From assembly GCA_036506495.1 (NCBI GenBank), contig DASXRQ010000166.1, positions 24,848 through 88,847 on the forward strand: a stretch of 64,000 bases of DNA. The letters are read 5' to 3'. Below, piece by piece: positions 26,877 to 34,928 of this stretch. Every line of letters begins with the position of its first letter. Within the stretch, counting starts at the first letter, position 1. The notes under the pieces were generated by a model that ran no database searches, was not told the origin of the DNA, and saw only the letters and a list, made by a program, of their open reading frames with translations. The position numbers were made by a program, and so were the translations under genes. Source of the DNA: DASXRC01 sp036506495. Its GTDB lineage: Bacteria > Actinomycetota > Actinomycetes > Mycobacteriales > Micromonosporaceae.

Positions 26877-26882
26877 GGAGAT
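26877..26882 (+). promoter_or_regulatory. Candidate -10 box TAGGCT for the 26913 gene
   Basis: TAGGCT lies 30 bp before ATG 26913, followed by an AGGGGAGG ribosome site. A matching -35 is not obvious. Confidence 0.4.
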
Positions 26883-26912
26883 CCATTCCGCCGATTCTCC
26901 AGGGGAGGTGTG

Positions 26913-27752
26913 ATGACCCAACCGCCGCCGGCAGGCAGGCCGGCCCGCCAGTTCACGACGCCGCTGCGGGAGCTCGTTGCGCTGGTGCTCGTCGCTGCGA
27001 CCGCGGTCCTGCTCTTCGTCGCCCTCATCAAGTTGATCCCGGACGAGAGCCGGTTCCCGATCAACTATCTTGACTACTCCTCGCTGCGGTTCGGCGACTT
27101 CGTCAACCTCGGAACGATCGCGTTCCCGCTGTTGGCGGTGCTGCTGGCCACCCACCTGGAGCCGAAGGTCGGTCGGGCCCCCCTGATCACATCGGTCGCG
27201 CTCGTCGAGCTGGCCGTTGCCGCGTTCTTCGGCCTGCTCTTCGGGACCTTCCTCGGCTTCATCGGCGACGTGACCGACGGATCGGGGAGGCGCGCTTTCG
27301 AGGCGCTGCTGACCCGCGCGGCGTACCTGGCCGTCCTGGGCGTCGTGCTGTACGCGGTCTTCCGCGTCTGGCAGGGCCTGTACCACGTGCCTAGACCGAA
27401 GCCGGCGCCCGCGCCGCCGGGCACCTACGGCCAGCCGAGGATGTACGGGCAGCCCCAGGGGTACGCGCACGGCCAGGCAGGCTATGGCCACCCCGGCTAC
27501 CCACCGCCCGGGTACGGCCCGTCGGGCGAGCCCACGCAGGTGGTGCCGCCGGTGCCGCCGGCGTCCACCTCGACGCCGCCCGCGCCCCCGACGCCGCCCG
27601 CGCGTCCGACTGCGCCCGCGCCCCCCACGGCGCCGGCGTCCTCGGCGGCCGGAGGCCCGCCGGAGGACCCGGCTCGTACGCAGGTGATCGGGCAGGCGGA
27701 TGACGCGTCGGCCGGTCGGGACGACAGACCGACGCAGCAGTGGGAGCGCTGA
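26913..27752 (+). CDS. Small membrane protein with Pro/Tyr-rich tail
   Basis: A 279-residue protein of unknown function with a strong AGGGGAGG site before ATG 26913. Four transmembrane helices lie in residues ~20-150 (LVALVLVAATAVLLFVALI; LGTIAFPLLAVLLATHL; ALVELAVAAFFGLLFGTFLGFI; AYLAVLGVVLYAVFRVW). A disordered tail of Tyr-Gly-Gln-Pro and Pro-Pro-Ala repeats follows, ending DDRPTQQWER. The architecture matches the two small membrane proteins at 15921-17679 (four helices, Pro-rich tail), though sequence identity is low. It lies between fbiA and fbiC, but nothing suggests a role in F420 synthesis. Confidence 0.8.
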   Translation: MTQPPPAGRPARQFTTPLRELVALVLVAATAVLLFVALIKLIPDESRFPINYLDYSSLRFGDFVNLGTIAFPLLAVLLATHLEPKVGRAPLITSVALVELAVAAFFGLLFGTFLGFIGDVTDGSGRRAFEALLTRAAYLAVLGVVLYAVFRVWQGLYHVPRPKPAPAPPGTYGQPRMYGQPQGYAHGQAGYGHPGYPPPGYGPSGEPTQVVPPVPPASTSTPPAPPTPPARPTAPAPPTAPASSAAGGPPEDPARTQVIGQADDASAGRDDRPTQQWER

Positions 27753-27793
27753 GCGGGGGGACGGTCCCGAGCGTCGGTGTCGGAGCCACAACC

Positions 27794-27799
27794 TAGGCT
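27794..27799 (+). promoter_or_regulatory. TAGGCT -10 box implying leaderless fbiC mRNA
   Basis: TAGGCT ends 6 bp before GTG 27806, and no ribosome site precedes that GTG. Transcription would begin at or next to the start codon. Confidence 0.45.
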
Positions 27800-27805
27800 G
27801 CACGA

Positions 27806-30367
27806 GTGGCCCAACGCATAGCCCTGTCACGGCCGGTCGGCCCGCCGAGCGAGGCGGCGGTCGGCCGCGCCCTCCACCGGGCGGCGGACGGCCGTGCTCT
27901 GGACGTCGACGAGGCGGCGACCCTCCTCGCGGCGCGCGGCCGCGCCTTGGCCGAGCTGCTGTCGATCGCCGGCGCAATTCGCGACGCCGGCCTGCGGGAC
28001 GCCGGGCGTCCGGGCGTCGTCACCTACTCGCGCAAGGTTTTCATCCCGCTGACACGGCTGTGCCGCGATCGCTGCCACTACTGCACGTTCGTGACCGTCC
28101 CGCACCGGCTGCCCGCGGCCTACCTGGAGCGCGACGAGGTGCTCGCGATCGCCCGGGCCGGCGCGGCGCACGGCTGCAAGGAGGCGCTGTTCACGCTCGG
28201 CGACCGGCCCGAGGACCGCTGGCCGGCGGCCCGGGCTTGGCTGCACGAACGAGGCTACGAGTCCACTCTGGACTATGTTCGAGCCAGTGCCGTCGCGGTG
28301 CTGGAGGAGACCGGCCTCCTGCCGCACCTGAACCCGGGCGTGATGTCGTGGGGCGACCTGCAACGGCTCAAGCCGGTCGCACCGAGCATGGGCATGATGC
28401 TCGAGACGACCGCGACGCGGCTGTGGTCCGAGCCGGGCGGGGCGCACTACGGCTCGCCTGACAAGGAGCCGGCGGTTCGGCTGCGGGTGCTGGCCGACGC
28501 CGGGCGGGTGGGCGTCCCGTTCACCACTGGCATCCTCATCGGCATCGGCGAGACGCTCGTCGAGCGGGCCGACTCGCTGTTCGCGATCCGTCGGGCCGCC
28601 CGGGAGTACGGCCACATCCAGGAGGTCATCGTCCAGAACTTCCGGGCCAAGCCGGACACCGCGATGCGCGGCATGCCGGACGCCGAGCTTCGTGACCTCG
28701 CGGCCACCATCGCGGTGGCGCGGATCGTGCTCGGCCCGCGCGCCCGCATCCAGGCCCCACCCAATTTGATCGATAACGAGCACGACCTGTTGCTTCGAGC
28801 GGGCATCGACGACTGGGGCGGGGTCTCGCCGGTGACCCCCGACCACGTGAACCCCGAGCGACCCTGGCCGCGGATCGACGAGCTGGCGCGCCGGACGGCG
28901 GCCGCGGGTTTCACGCTCCGCGAACGGCTCACGGTGTACCCCGAGTACGTTCGGCGTGGCGAGCCGTGGATCGACCCCCGGCTGGCCGGGCACGTGGCCG
29001 CGCTGGCCGATCCGGCGTCCGGCCTGGCGAACGAGGGCGCCCGCCCGGCCGGCCGGCCCTGGCAGGAGCCCGACGCGGAGTTCGCGCCCGGCGGCCGGGT
29101 CGACCTCTACGCGAGCATCGACACCCGCGGCCGCACCGCCGATCGTCGCGGCGACTTCGACTCGGTGTACGGCGACTGGTCCGAGGTGGCCACGCACGCG
29201 GCGCTGACGTCCGCTCCCGCCCAGACCTCCGCCCCGGAGCGGCTCGACGCCGAGGTGCTGGCCGGGCTCCGGCTGGCCGCCGACGACCCCGCGGCGCTGC
29301 TCGAACCGCGGCACGAGGCCGCGGCGCTGGCGCTGTTCGGCGCCGACGGTGCCGCCCTCGACACGCTCGCGGGACTCGCCGACGACGTCCGACGCGACGC
29401 GGTCGGCGACGACGTGACCTACGTGGTCAACCGGAACATCAACTTCACCAACGTGTGCTACGTCGGCTGCCGGTTCTGCGCGTTCGCCCAGCGCGAGCGG
29501 GACGCGGACGCGTACCGGCTCTCGCTCGACCAGGTCGCGGACCGGGCCGAGGAGGCATGGCGGGCCGGCGCCACCGAGGTGTGCATGCAGGGCGGCATCG
29601 ACCCGAAGCTGCCCGTCACCGCGTACGCCGAGCTCGTCCGCGCGGTGAAGCGGCGGGTACCCGAGATGCATGTGCACGCGTACTCGCCGATGGAGGTCGT
29701 GACCGCGGCGGCGAAGGCGGGTGTGTCGATCCGCGACTGGCTCACCGAGGTCCGCGAGGCGGGGCTGGACACCATCCCGGGCACCGCGGCGGAGATCCTC
29801 GACGACGACGTGCGGTGGGTGCTGACCAAGGGCAAGCTGCCGGCCGCCGCCTGGGTCGAGGTCATCACGACTGCGCACGAGCTGGGTCTGCGGTCGAGCT
29901 CCACGATGATGTACGGGCACGTCGACCATCCCGGGCACTGGCTGGCACACCTGCGGGTGCTCGCCGGCGTCCAGGACCGCACGGGTGGCTTCACTGAGTT
30001 CGTGGCGCTGCCGTTCGTGCACACGAACGCACCGATCTACCTCGCCGGCATCGCCCGGCCGGGGCCCACGTGGCGTGAGAACCGCGTCGTGCACGCGATG
30101 GCGCGGCTGCTCCTGCACGGTCGGATCGGCAACGTCCAGTGCTCCTGGGTGAAGCTCGGCGACCAGGGCACCGTGGCGATGCTGCGTGGCGGCTGCAACG
30201 ACCTGGGCGGCACGCTGATGGAGGAGACGATCTCCCGGATGGCGGGATCCGAACACGGCTCGGCCCGCACGGTCGAACAGCTGCGCGGCATCGCGGCCGC
30301 GGCCGGCCGACCGGCTCGGGAGCGCACCACGACGTATGGCGTGCCGCCGAGCAGAACGCCCGGCTGA
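27806..30367 (+). CDS. fbiC: FO synthase (fused CofG-CofH radical SAM enzyme)
   Basis: An 853-residue two-module radical SAM enzyme making the deazaflavin FO from tyrosine and the ribityl-aminouracil of riboflavin synthesis. The CofG half carries its cluster motif at C86-x3-C90-x2-C93 (LCRDRCHYCTF). The CofH half has C551-x3-C555-x2-C558 (CYVGCRFCAFAQRERDA). Other marks are QNFRAKPDTAM, PPNLID and the STMMYGHVDHPGHWL and WVKLGDQG segments of the CofH module. The length equals actinobacterial FbiC, and both cluster triplets are complete. The GTG start follows a -10 box by six bases, so the mRNA is probably leaderless. The stop lies inside a 13-bp tandem repeat. Confidence 0.97.
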   Translation: MAQRIALSRPVGPPSEAAVGRALHRAADGRALDVDEAATLLAARGRALAELLSIAGAIRDAGLRDAGRPGVVTYSRKVFIPLTRLCRDRCHYCTFVTVPHRLPAAYLERDEVLAIARAGAAHGCKEALFTLGDRPEDRWPAARAWLHERGYESTLDYVRASAVAVLEETGLLPHLNPGVMSWGDLQRLKPVAPSMGMMLETTATRLWSEPGGAHYGSPDKEPAVRLRVLADAGRVGVPFTTGILIGIGETLVERADSLFAIRRAAREYGHIQEVIVQNFRAKPDTAMRGMPDAELRDLAATIAVARIVLGPRARIQAPPNLIDNEHDLLLRAGIDDWGGVSPVTPDHVNPERPWPRIDELARRTAAAGFTLRERLTVYPEYVRRGEPWIDPRLAGHVAALADPASGLANEGARPAGRPWQEPDAEFAPGGRVDLYASIDTRGRTADRRGDFDSVYGDWSEVATHAALTSAPAQTSAPERLDAEVLAGLRLAADDPAALLEPRHEAAALALFGADGAALDTLAGLADDVRRDAVGDDVTYVVNRNINFTNVCYVGCRFCAFAQRERDADAYRLSLDQVADRAEEAWRAGATEVCMQGGIDPKLPVTAYAELVRAVKRRVPEMHVHAYSPMEVVTAAAKAGVSIRDWLTEVREAGLDTIPGTAAEILDDDVRWVLTKGKLPAAAWVEVITTAHELGLRSSSTMMYGHVDHPGHWLAHLRVLAGVQDRTGGFTEFVALPFVHTNAPIYLAGIARPGPTWRENRVVHAMARLLLHGRIGNVQCSWVKLGDQGTVAMLRGGCNDLGGTLMEETISRMAGSEHGSARTVEQLRGIAAAAGRPARERTTTYGVPPSRTPG

Positions 30368-30400
30368 TCGCACGGGCTGATCGCACGGGCTGATCGCGCG
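30362..30400. repeat. Three tandem 13-bp repeats over the fbiC stop codon
   Basis: GGCTGATCGCACG is repeated at 30362, 30375 and 30388, the third copy with one A-to-G change. The first copy contains the fbiC TGA. It probably arose by slippage. Confidence 0.85.
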
Positions 30401-30544
30401 GCGCTCGGGATTTCTTGGGCAACTCGCCGATAAGGGCGTTACCCCCGCCCGGGCTGAATCGATAGGGCAGGTTGGCACGACCGCGTGGCGGCAGGCGTCC
30501 ACCCGAGCGACCCCATTTATCAGGTTCGGCTTGACGACGCACGC

Positions 30545-30560
30545 ATTACACGCGTGTAAT
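30545..30560. promoter_or_regulatory. Perfect 16-bp palindrome upstream of whiB
   Basis: ATTACACGCGTGTAAT is a perfect dyad in an otherwise gene-free 310-bp region (30368-30677), 117 bp before the whiB start. The half-sites TTACAC and GTGTAA fit the BldD half-site pattern as I recall it (TnACnC / GnGTnA), but with a 2-bp centre rather than 1. The Streptomyces whiB gene is a known BldD target. The rest of the gap shows no ORF of note. Confidence 0.5.
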
Positions 30561-30677
30561 TTCACTGGGGTGGTTCGAACGAGGGCGGCAAACCGCCACT
30601 GATCGGACCAATGGGCACGCCTTCCGCGTGGGGGTTTGCGCCGGCACCGCGACGGCGCGCTAGAAGGAGGCACGTTG

Positions 30678-30935
30678 ATGGACGGCCGAACAGTCGTGGC
30701 CGACCTGCTCGGGAACGCACCGGAGTGGCAGGAGCGGGCGCTGTGCTCGCAGACCGACCCGGAGGCATTCTTTCCCGAGAAGGGGGGTTCCACCCGCGAG
30801 GCGAAGCGGATCTGCACGCGATGCGAGGTGCGGATGGAGTGTCTCGAGTACGCACTCGGCCACGACGAACGGTTCGGCATCTGGGGCGGGCTGTCCGAAC
30901 GCGAGCGGCGCAAGCTCAAGCGCAGAGTCGCCTGA
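30678..30935 (+). CDS. whiB: WhiB-family iron-sulfur transcription factor (WhiB/WhiB2 type)
   Basis: An 85-residue Wbl protein. Cysteines C23, C46, C49 and C55 form the [4Fe-4S] ligand set (C-x22-C-x2-C-x5-C). The GIWGG turn is at 67-71, and an Arg/Lys-rich C-terminus (ERERRKLKRRVA) contacts DNA. Segments WQERALCSQTDPEAFFPEKGGSTREAKR and GHDERFGIWGGLSERER match Streptomyces WhiB and mycobacterial WhiB2 closely. By established knowledge these act with WhiA to control sporulation septation or cell division. ATG 30678 has AAGGAGG 7 bp upstream. The palindrome at 30545 lies in its upstream region. The neighbour order (fbiAB nearby, metallopeptidase and DUF3499 next) agrees with the WhiB2 locus. 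Confidence 0.95.
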   Translation: MDGRTVVADLLGNAPEWQERALCSQTDPEAFFPEKGGSTREAKRICTRCEVRMECLEYALGHDERFGIWGGLSERERRKLKRRVA

Positions 30936-30950
30936 CGCGCCGTCGGGTGC

Positions 30951-31415
30951 TCAGGCGAGTTCCTCCGGATCCACGCCCAGGAGATTGGCCACCTGCTCGA
31001 TGATCACGTCGTGGACCAGGTCGGCCAGGTCCTCTCGGTCGATTGCGCGAAACTCCAACGGCCTGCGGTAGAGCACGATGCGGGGCGGCGCGGCGTTCCG
31101 CCCCGGCCGTCCGGGCAGCAGCCTGGCCAGCGGCACCTCGCCGTCCTCGAGAACGTCGGAGTCGTACACGTTCAGATCCGGCGGCACGTCCTCGACCGCG
31201 AACTCGACGCCGGCCAGCTCCTTGGCGTACTGCCGCTCCAGGCTCTCGACCGTGTCCAGGACGAGGTCGTCGAAGACCTCGGCCTTCGTGCGGGCCAGGG
31301 GCACTGTCGCCGGCACCAGGCGGCCGCGGAGGCCCCGACCGTGCCGATCACGGCCCGGGCGGCGGCTCGGGGCCGGCCGGGTCCGGTCGGGTTGGTCGCT
31401 GCGGGGGCCTGTCAC
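30951..31415 (-). CDS. Metallopeptidase-family protein with degenerate zinc motif
   Basis: A 154-residue protein, GTG ending at 31415, with an Arg-rich N-terminus (RRPGRDRHGRGLRG). It belongs to the small zincin-like family found beside whiB2 in actinobacteria (FDDLVLDTVESLERQY, VEFAVEDVPP, IVLYRRPLEFRA). The expected HExxH is replaced by HDVIIEQ, so the second zinc histidine is missing and the glutamate is aspartate. Related actinobacterial proteins, as I recall them, read HEVVVEQ, so loss of peptidase chemistry may be general in this branch. It is convergent with whiB and divergent from DUF3499 (120 bp). Confidence 0.85.
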   Translation of the reverse strand: MTGPRSDQPDRTRPAPSRRPGRDRHGRGLRGRLVPATVPLARTKAEVFDDLVLDTVESLERQYAKELAGVEFAVEDVPPDLNVYDSDVLEDGEVPLARLLPGRPGRNAAPPRIVLYRRPLEFRAIDREDLADLVHDVIIEQVANLLGVDPEELA

Positions 31416-31535
31416 GCCGTCAGGGTAGCCCGGCGGGGCGCGGGGTGCGGCGGCCCACCGCCCGATGATCACCCGGCCGGCGTGTCGCGGGGGCATCGGG
31501 AGGTCGGGGCGCGGGAGGGGCGATACCGTGCCGCC

Positions 31536-31898
31536 GTGAGGTCACCACGGCGCTGCTCCCGCAACGGCTGCCCCCGCAGGGCCGTCGCCACGCTGACCTA
31601 TGTCTATGCGGACTCGACCGCGGTGGTCGGTCCACTGGCCGCGTTCTCCGAGCCGCACACCTACGACCTGTGTGAGCAGCACGCACGCGGCCTCACCGCG
31701 CCGCGCGGCTGGGAGCTGGTCCGGCACGACGGCGAGTTCGAGCCGCCGCCGCCGACAACCGACGACCTGGTCGCGCTCGCCGAGGCGGTGCGCGAGGCCG
31801 GCCTCCCCGTCCCGCGATCGTCGGCCGACGACGGCGCCCACCGCGGCCACGCGGTCGGCCGCCGCGGACATCTCCGCGTGATCCCGCCCGCCCACTGA
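31536..31898 (+). CDS. DUF3499 family protein
   Basis: A 120-residue actinobacterial protein of unknown function. GTG 31536 begins VRSPRRCSRNGCPRRAVATLTYVYADSTAVVGPLA, the family hallmark. The cysteine pair CSRNGC and the later LCEQHARGLTAPRGWELVRH suggest a small zinc-binding domain. The C-terminal ~35 residues are variable and charged. It is divergent from the metallopeptidase-like gene. In relatives it directly precedes manB; here a ~14.7-kb polyamine block intervenes. Confidence 0.88.
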   Translation: MRSPRRCSRNGCPRRAVATLTYVYADSTAVVGPLAAFSEPHTYDLCEQHARGLTAPRGWELVRHDGEFEPPPPTTDDLVALAEAVREAGLPVPRSSADDGAHRGHAVGRRGHLRVIPPAH

Positions 31899-31928
31899 GC
31901 CCCCCGGACGGGTCAGCGGCCCGGAGAG

Positions 31929-33305
31929 TCAGCGGCCCAGGAGGCGGCCCAGGGTGGCCGCGCGGCGGGACGGGCGGCCGGAGCGGGCCTCCGCGGCGTC
32001 CGCCGCGGCCATCACCCGCAGGCCGGCGTTGACGCCCAGCCAGCGCAGTGGCTCGGGCTCCCAGCGCGGCGAGCGGTGCCCCACCCAGGGCAGCTCGGTC
32101 AGGTCGCTGTCCGCCTTCAGGATGAGGTCGGCCAGCGTACGCCCGGCGAGGTTCGACGTGCTGACGCCGTCCCCGACGTACCCGCCGGCCCAGGCCAGTC
32201 CCGTCGACCGGTCCAGGCCGACCGATGCGGTCCAGTCCCGGGGTACGCCCAGCGGCCCACCCCAGCTGTGCGTGATCGGCGCGTCGCCCCCCAGCGCCGG
32301 GAACAGCTCGGCGAGCACGCGTCGCAGCTCGGCGAAGACGGCCGGCTCCCGGTCGTACTGCGGGCGGATCCGGGATCCGAAGTGGTACGGCGCGCCCCGC
32401 CCGCCGAATGCGAGCCGGTTGTCGACGGTCCGCTGGCCGTAGATGATCAGATGTCGGTGGTCGGTGAACGTCTCCCGGTGCGCGAGACCCGCCGACTCCC
32501 AGAACGACGCCGGAAGCGGTTCGGTCGCCACCATCAGGGAGTACAGCGGGGCGATCGTCCGCCGAAGGCCGGGCAGCGTCGGGGTGTAGCCCTCGGTCGC
32601 GCGCACCACAACATCGGCGCGGACCGTGCCACGCGCGGTGACCACCGCCCCCGGCCGCAGCTCCCCTGCCGCGTTGCCCTCGTAGATCGTGACGCCGTGG
32701 CGCTCCACCGCCCGGGCGAGGCCGCGGACGAGCCGGGCCGGGTGAATCGCGGCGCAGTGTGGGGTATACGTGCCGCCGAGCACGTTGGTCGCACCGCACC
32801 TCGCCCGCGCTTCGTCCGCGCCGAGCTCGGCTAGGTCGTCGGGTCCGAAGCCGAACGACCGGGCCTCGGCCACGTCGGCGCGGAGGCGCGCCAGCTGGGC
32901 CGGCGTGCGGGCCAGCACGACCGTGCCGCCCTTGGCGTAGTGGCAGTCGATCCCCTCCGCCGCCGCGACCCGGCCGACCTCGTCGACCGAGGCCTGCATC
33001 GCGCGGTACTGGGCGATGGCCGCGTCCCGCCCGTGGTCTCGGGCCAGGGCCGAGACCGACGCCGGGAACAGCGCCGAACACCAGCCGCCGTTGCGACCGG
33101 ATGCGCCGTACCCGGCGATGTCCTTCTCCAGGACCGCCACGCGCAGCGATGGCTCCGCGGCGGCGAGGTAGTACGCGGTCCACAGCCCGGTGTAGCCGGC
33201 GCCCACGATGGCCACGTCCACGTCGAGGTCGCCGGGCAGCGCCGGCCGTGGCGTCAGGTCACCGTCCACGCTGGACATCCAGTACGACAGGTCGCGGTAA
33301 CTCAT
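31929..33305 (-). CDS. FAD-dependent amine oxidoreductase (PuuB-like)
   Basis: A 458-residue DAO-family flavoprotein with the dinucleotide-binding VDVAIVGAGYTGLWTAYYLA near residue 30, then VLEKDIAGYGASGRNGGWCSALFP. The latter resembles gamma-glutamylputrescine oxidase and related amine oxidases. C-terminal GLAWAGGYVGDGVSTSNLAGRTLADLIL closes the FAD site. The ATG ending at 33305 has an AAGG site about 9 bp upstream; a GTG two codons earlier is possible. It lies downstream of a polyamine-type aminotransferase on the same strand, with a strong hairpin between them. Likely role: oxidative deamination of putrescine or a derivative. No glutamyl-putrescine synthetase gene is visible in the window, so the exact substrate is open. 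Confidence 0.85.
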   Translation of the reverse strand: MSYRDLSYWMSSVDGDLTPRPALPGDLDVDVAIVGAGYTGLWTAYYLAAAEPSLRVAVLEKDIAGYGASGRNGGWCSALFPASVSALARDHGRDAAIAQYRAMQASVDEVGRVAAAEGIDCHYAKGGTVVLARTPAQLARLRADVAEARSFGFGPDDLAELGADEARARCGATNVLGGTYTPHCAAIHPARLVRGLARAVERHGVTIYEGNAAGELRPGAVVTARGTVRADVVVRATEGYTPTLPGLRRTIAPLYSLMVATEPLPASFWESAGLAHRETFTDHRHLIIYGQRTVDNRLAFGGRGAPYHFGSRIRPQYDREPAVFAELRRVLAELFPALGGDAPITHSWGGPLGVPRDWTASVGLDRSTGLAWAGGYVGDGVSTSNLAGRTLADLILKADSDLTELPWVGHRSPRWEPEPLRWLGVNAGLRVMAAADAAEARSGRPSRRAATLGRLLGR

Positions 33306-33362
33306 GGCCACGCCTTCACGTCGTGGGGACGAGGTCCGGGCACCGAACCATCCGGCGGGCGC

Positions 33363-33389
33363 GCCGGGGCGGGTGTCGCCCGCCCCGGC
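33363..33389 (-). terminator. Strong GC hairpin between two minus-strand genes
   Basis: Perfect 11-bp arms GCCGGGGCGGG (33363-33373) and CCCGCCCCGGC (33379-33389) with a TGTCG loop, 28 bp after the aminotransferase stop. There is no T-tract, as is common for high-GC terminators. Confidence 0.5.
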
Positions 33390-33416
33390 TGCCCCACCCG
33401 CCCCGGGGGTGTGGTT

Positions 33417-34769
33417 CTACAGGCGCTGCCATGCCTCGGTCAGCACGGCGCGCAGGATCTGTTCCATCTCGTCGAACTGCCGCTGGTCGCAGATCAGCGG
33501 TGGTGCGAGCTGGACGACGGGGTCGCCCCGGTCGTCCGCCCGGCAGTACAGGCCGGCCTCGAACAGCGCCCCGGACAGGAATCCGCGCAGCAGCCGCTCG
33601 GACTCCGCGTCGTCGAACGTCTCCTTGGTCGCCTTGTCCTTGACCAATTCGATGCCGTAGAAGTAGCCGTCGCCGCGCACGTCGCCGACGATCGGCAGGT
33701 CGCCGAGCCGCTCGAGCGTGGCCCGGAACGCGTCGGCGTTCGCCCGCACGTGCCCGATCAGGTCCTCCCGCTCGAACACGTCCAGGTTGGCCATCGCGAC
33801 CGCGCACGAGACCGGGTGGCCGCCGAACGTGACGCCGTGCGCGAACATGCCGGTGTCCGACAGGAACGGTTCCATCAGCCGATCGTCGGCGATCATCGCT
33901 CCCAGCGGGGCGTACCCCGACGTGATGCCCTTCGCGGTCGTGATGATGTCGGGCTGGTAGCCGTACCGCCGGGCGCCGAAGTATTCGCCGAGCCGGCCCC
34001 AGGAGCAGATCACCTCGTCGGAGACGAGCAGTACGTCGTACGCGTCGCAGATCTCCCGGACCCGCTCGAAGTACCCGGGCGGCGGCGGGAAGCAGCCCCC
34101 GGAGTTCTGCACCGGCTCGAGGAACACGGCGGCGACGGTGTCCGGTCCCTCCCGCTCGATGGCCCGGGCGATCTCGTCGGCGGCCCAGCGGCCGAACGCC
34201 TCGGGCGAGTCGCCGTGCTCCGGTGCACGGTAGAAGTTCGTGTTCGGCACCTTGATCGCACCCGGCACGAGCGGCTCGAAGTCGCTCTTGATGCCCGGCA
34301 GCCCGGTGATCGACAGTGCGCCCATCGACGTGCCGTGGTAGGCGATGTACCGGCTGACCACCTTGTACTTGGTGGGCTTGCCGACCCTCTTGAAGTACGC
34401 CCGGGCCAGCTTCCAGGCGGACTCGACCGCCTCCGACCCACCCGTCGTGAAGAAGACCCGGTTCAGGTCGCCGGGAGCCAACCCGGCGATGCGGTCGGCC
34501 AGCTCGAGCGCCGTCGGGTGGGCGTACGACCAGAGCGGAAAGAACGCCAGCTCGGACGCCTGCTTGGCGGCCGCCTCCGCCAGCTCGGTCCGGCCGTGCC
34601 CGGCGTTGACCACGAACAGCCCGGCGAGCCCGTCCAGGTACCGCCGGCCGTGCGCATCCCACACGTACGCGCCATCGCCCCGCACGATGGTCGGCACTTC
34701 GCCGTCGGCGTAGCTGGCCATGCGGGTGAAGTGCATCCACAGGTGGTCGGTCGCGGGGTTACCGGACAT
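33417..34769 (-). CDS. Class III aminotransferase (putrescine/omega-amino acid-pyruvate type)
   Basis: A 450-residue PLP enzyme. The N-terminus DHLWMHFTRMASYADGEVPTIVRGDGAYVWD is typical of SpuC/omega-amino acid-pyruvate transaminases. FTTGGSEAVESAWKLARAY binds PLP phosphate, VLLVSDEVICSWGRLGE carries the ring-contacting aspartate, and the Schiff-base lysine lies in ITTAKGITSGYAPLGAM. The C-terminus has DVRGDGYFYGIELVKDK. Context with a putrescine ABC transporter, an amine oxidase, an aminobutyraldehyde dehydrogenase and GabT suggests it transaminates putrescine or another diamine. Beta-alanine or taurine transamination remains possible. It is divergent (160 bp) from nothing upstream except the same-strand Lrp gene. 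Confidence 0.88.
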   Translation of the reverse strand: MSGNPATDHLWMHFTRMASYADGEVPTIVRGDGAYVWDAHGRRYLDGLAGLFVVNAGHGRTELAEAAAKQASELAFFPLWSYAHPTALELADRIAGLAPGDLNRVFFTTGGSEAVESAWKLARAYFKRVGKPTKYKVVSRYIAYHGTSMGALSITGLPGIKSDFEPLVPGAIKVPNTNFYRAPEHGDSPEAFGRWAADEIARAIEREGPDTVAAVFLEPVQNSGGCFPPPPGYFERVREICDAYDVLLVSDEVICSWGRLGEYFGARRYGYQPDIITTAKGITSGYAPLGAMIADDRLMEPFLSDTGMFAHGVTFGGHPVSCAVAMANLDVFEREDLIGHVRANADAFRATLERLGDLPIVGDVRGDGYFYGIELVKDKATKETFDDAESERLLRGFLSGALFEAGLYCRADDRGDPVVQLAPPLICDQRQFDEMEQILRAVLTEAWQRL

Positions 34770-34928
34770 GTCTGAGCCTCGCCTCGGGTCGGCGGCCGGG
34801 TGGGCCGGGTGGCCGTACGCGTCAAACCGTGTGTCCCACGGTTATCGCACAGAATATTGACCGGCGCAAGGGTTACCGAAGGCAATGACGGAAATGGCAA
34901 CGAATTCCGCAGCGCGACGCCGAGATCG

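Noticed and set aside
27827..30919. 1030-codon open frame antisense to fbiC and whiB
   Set aside because: Composition is His/Arg/Gly-rich with no motif, and it opposes two well-supported genes.
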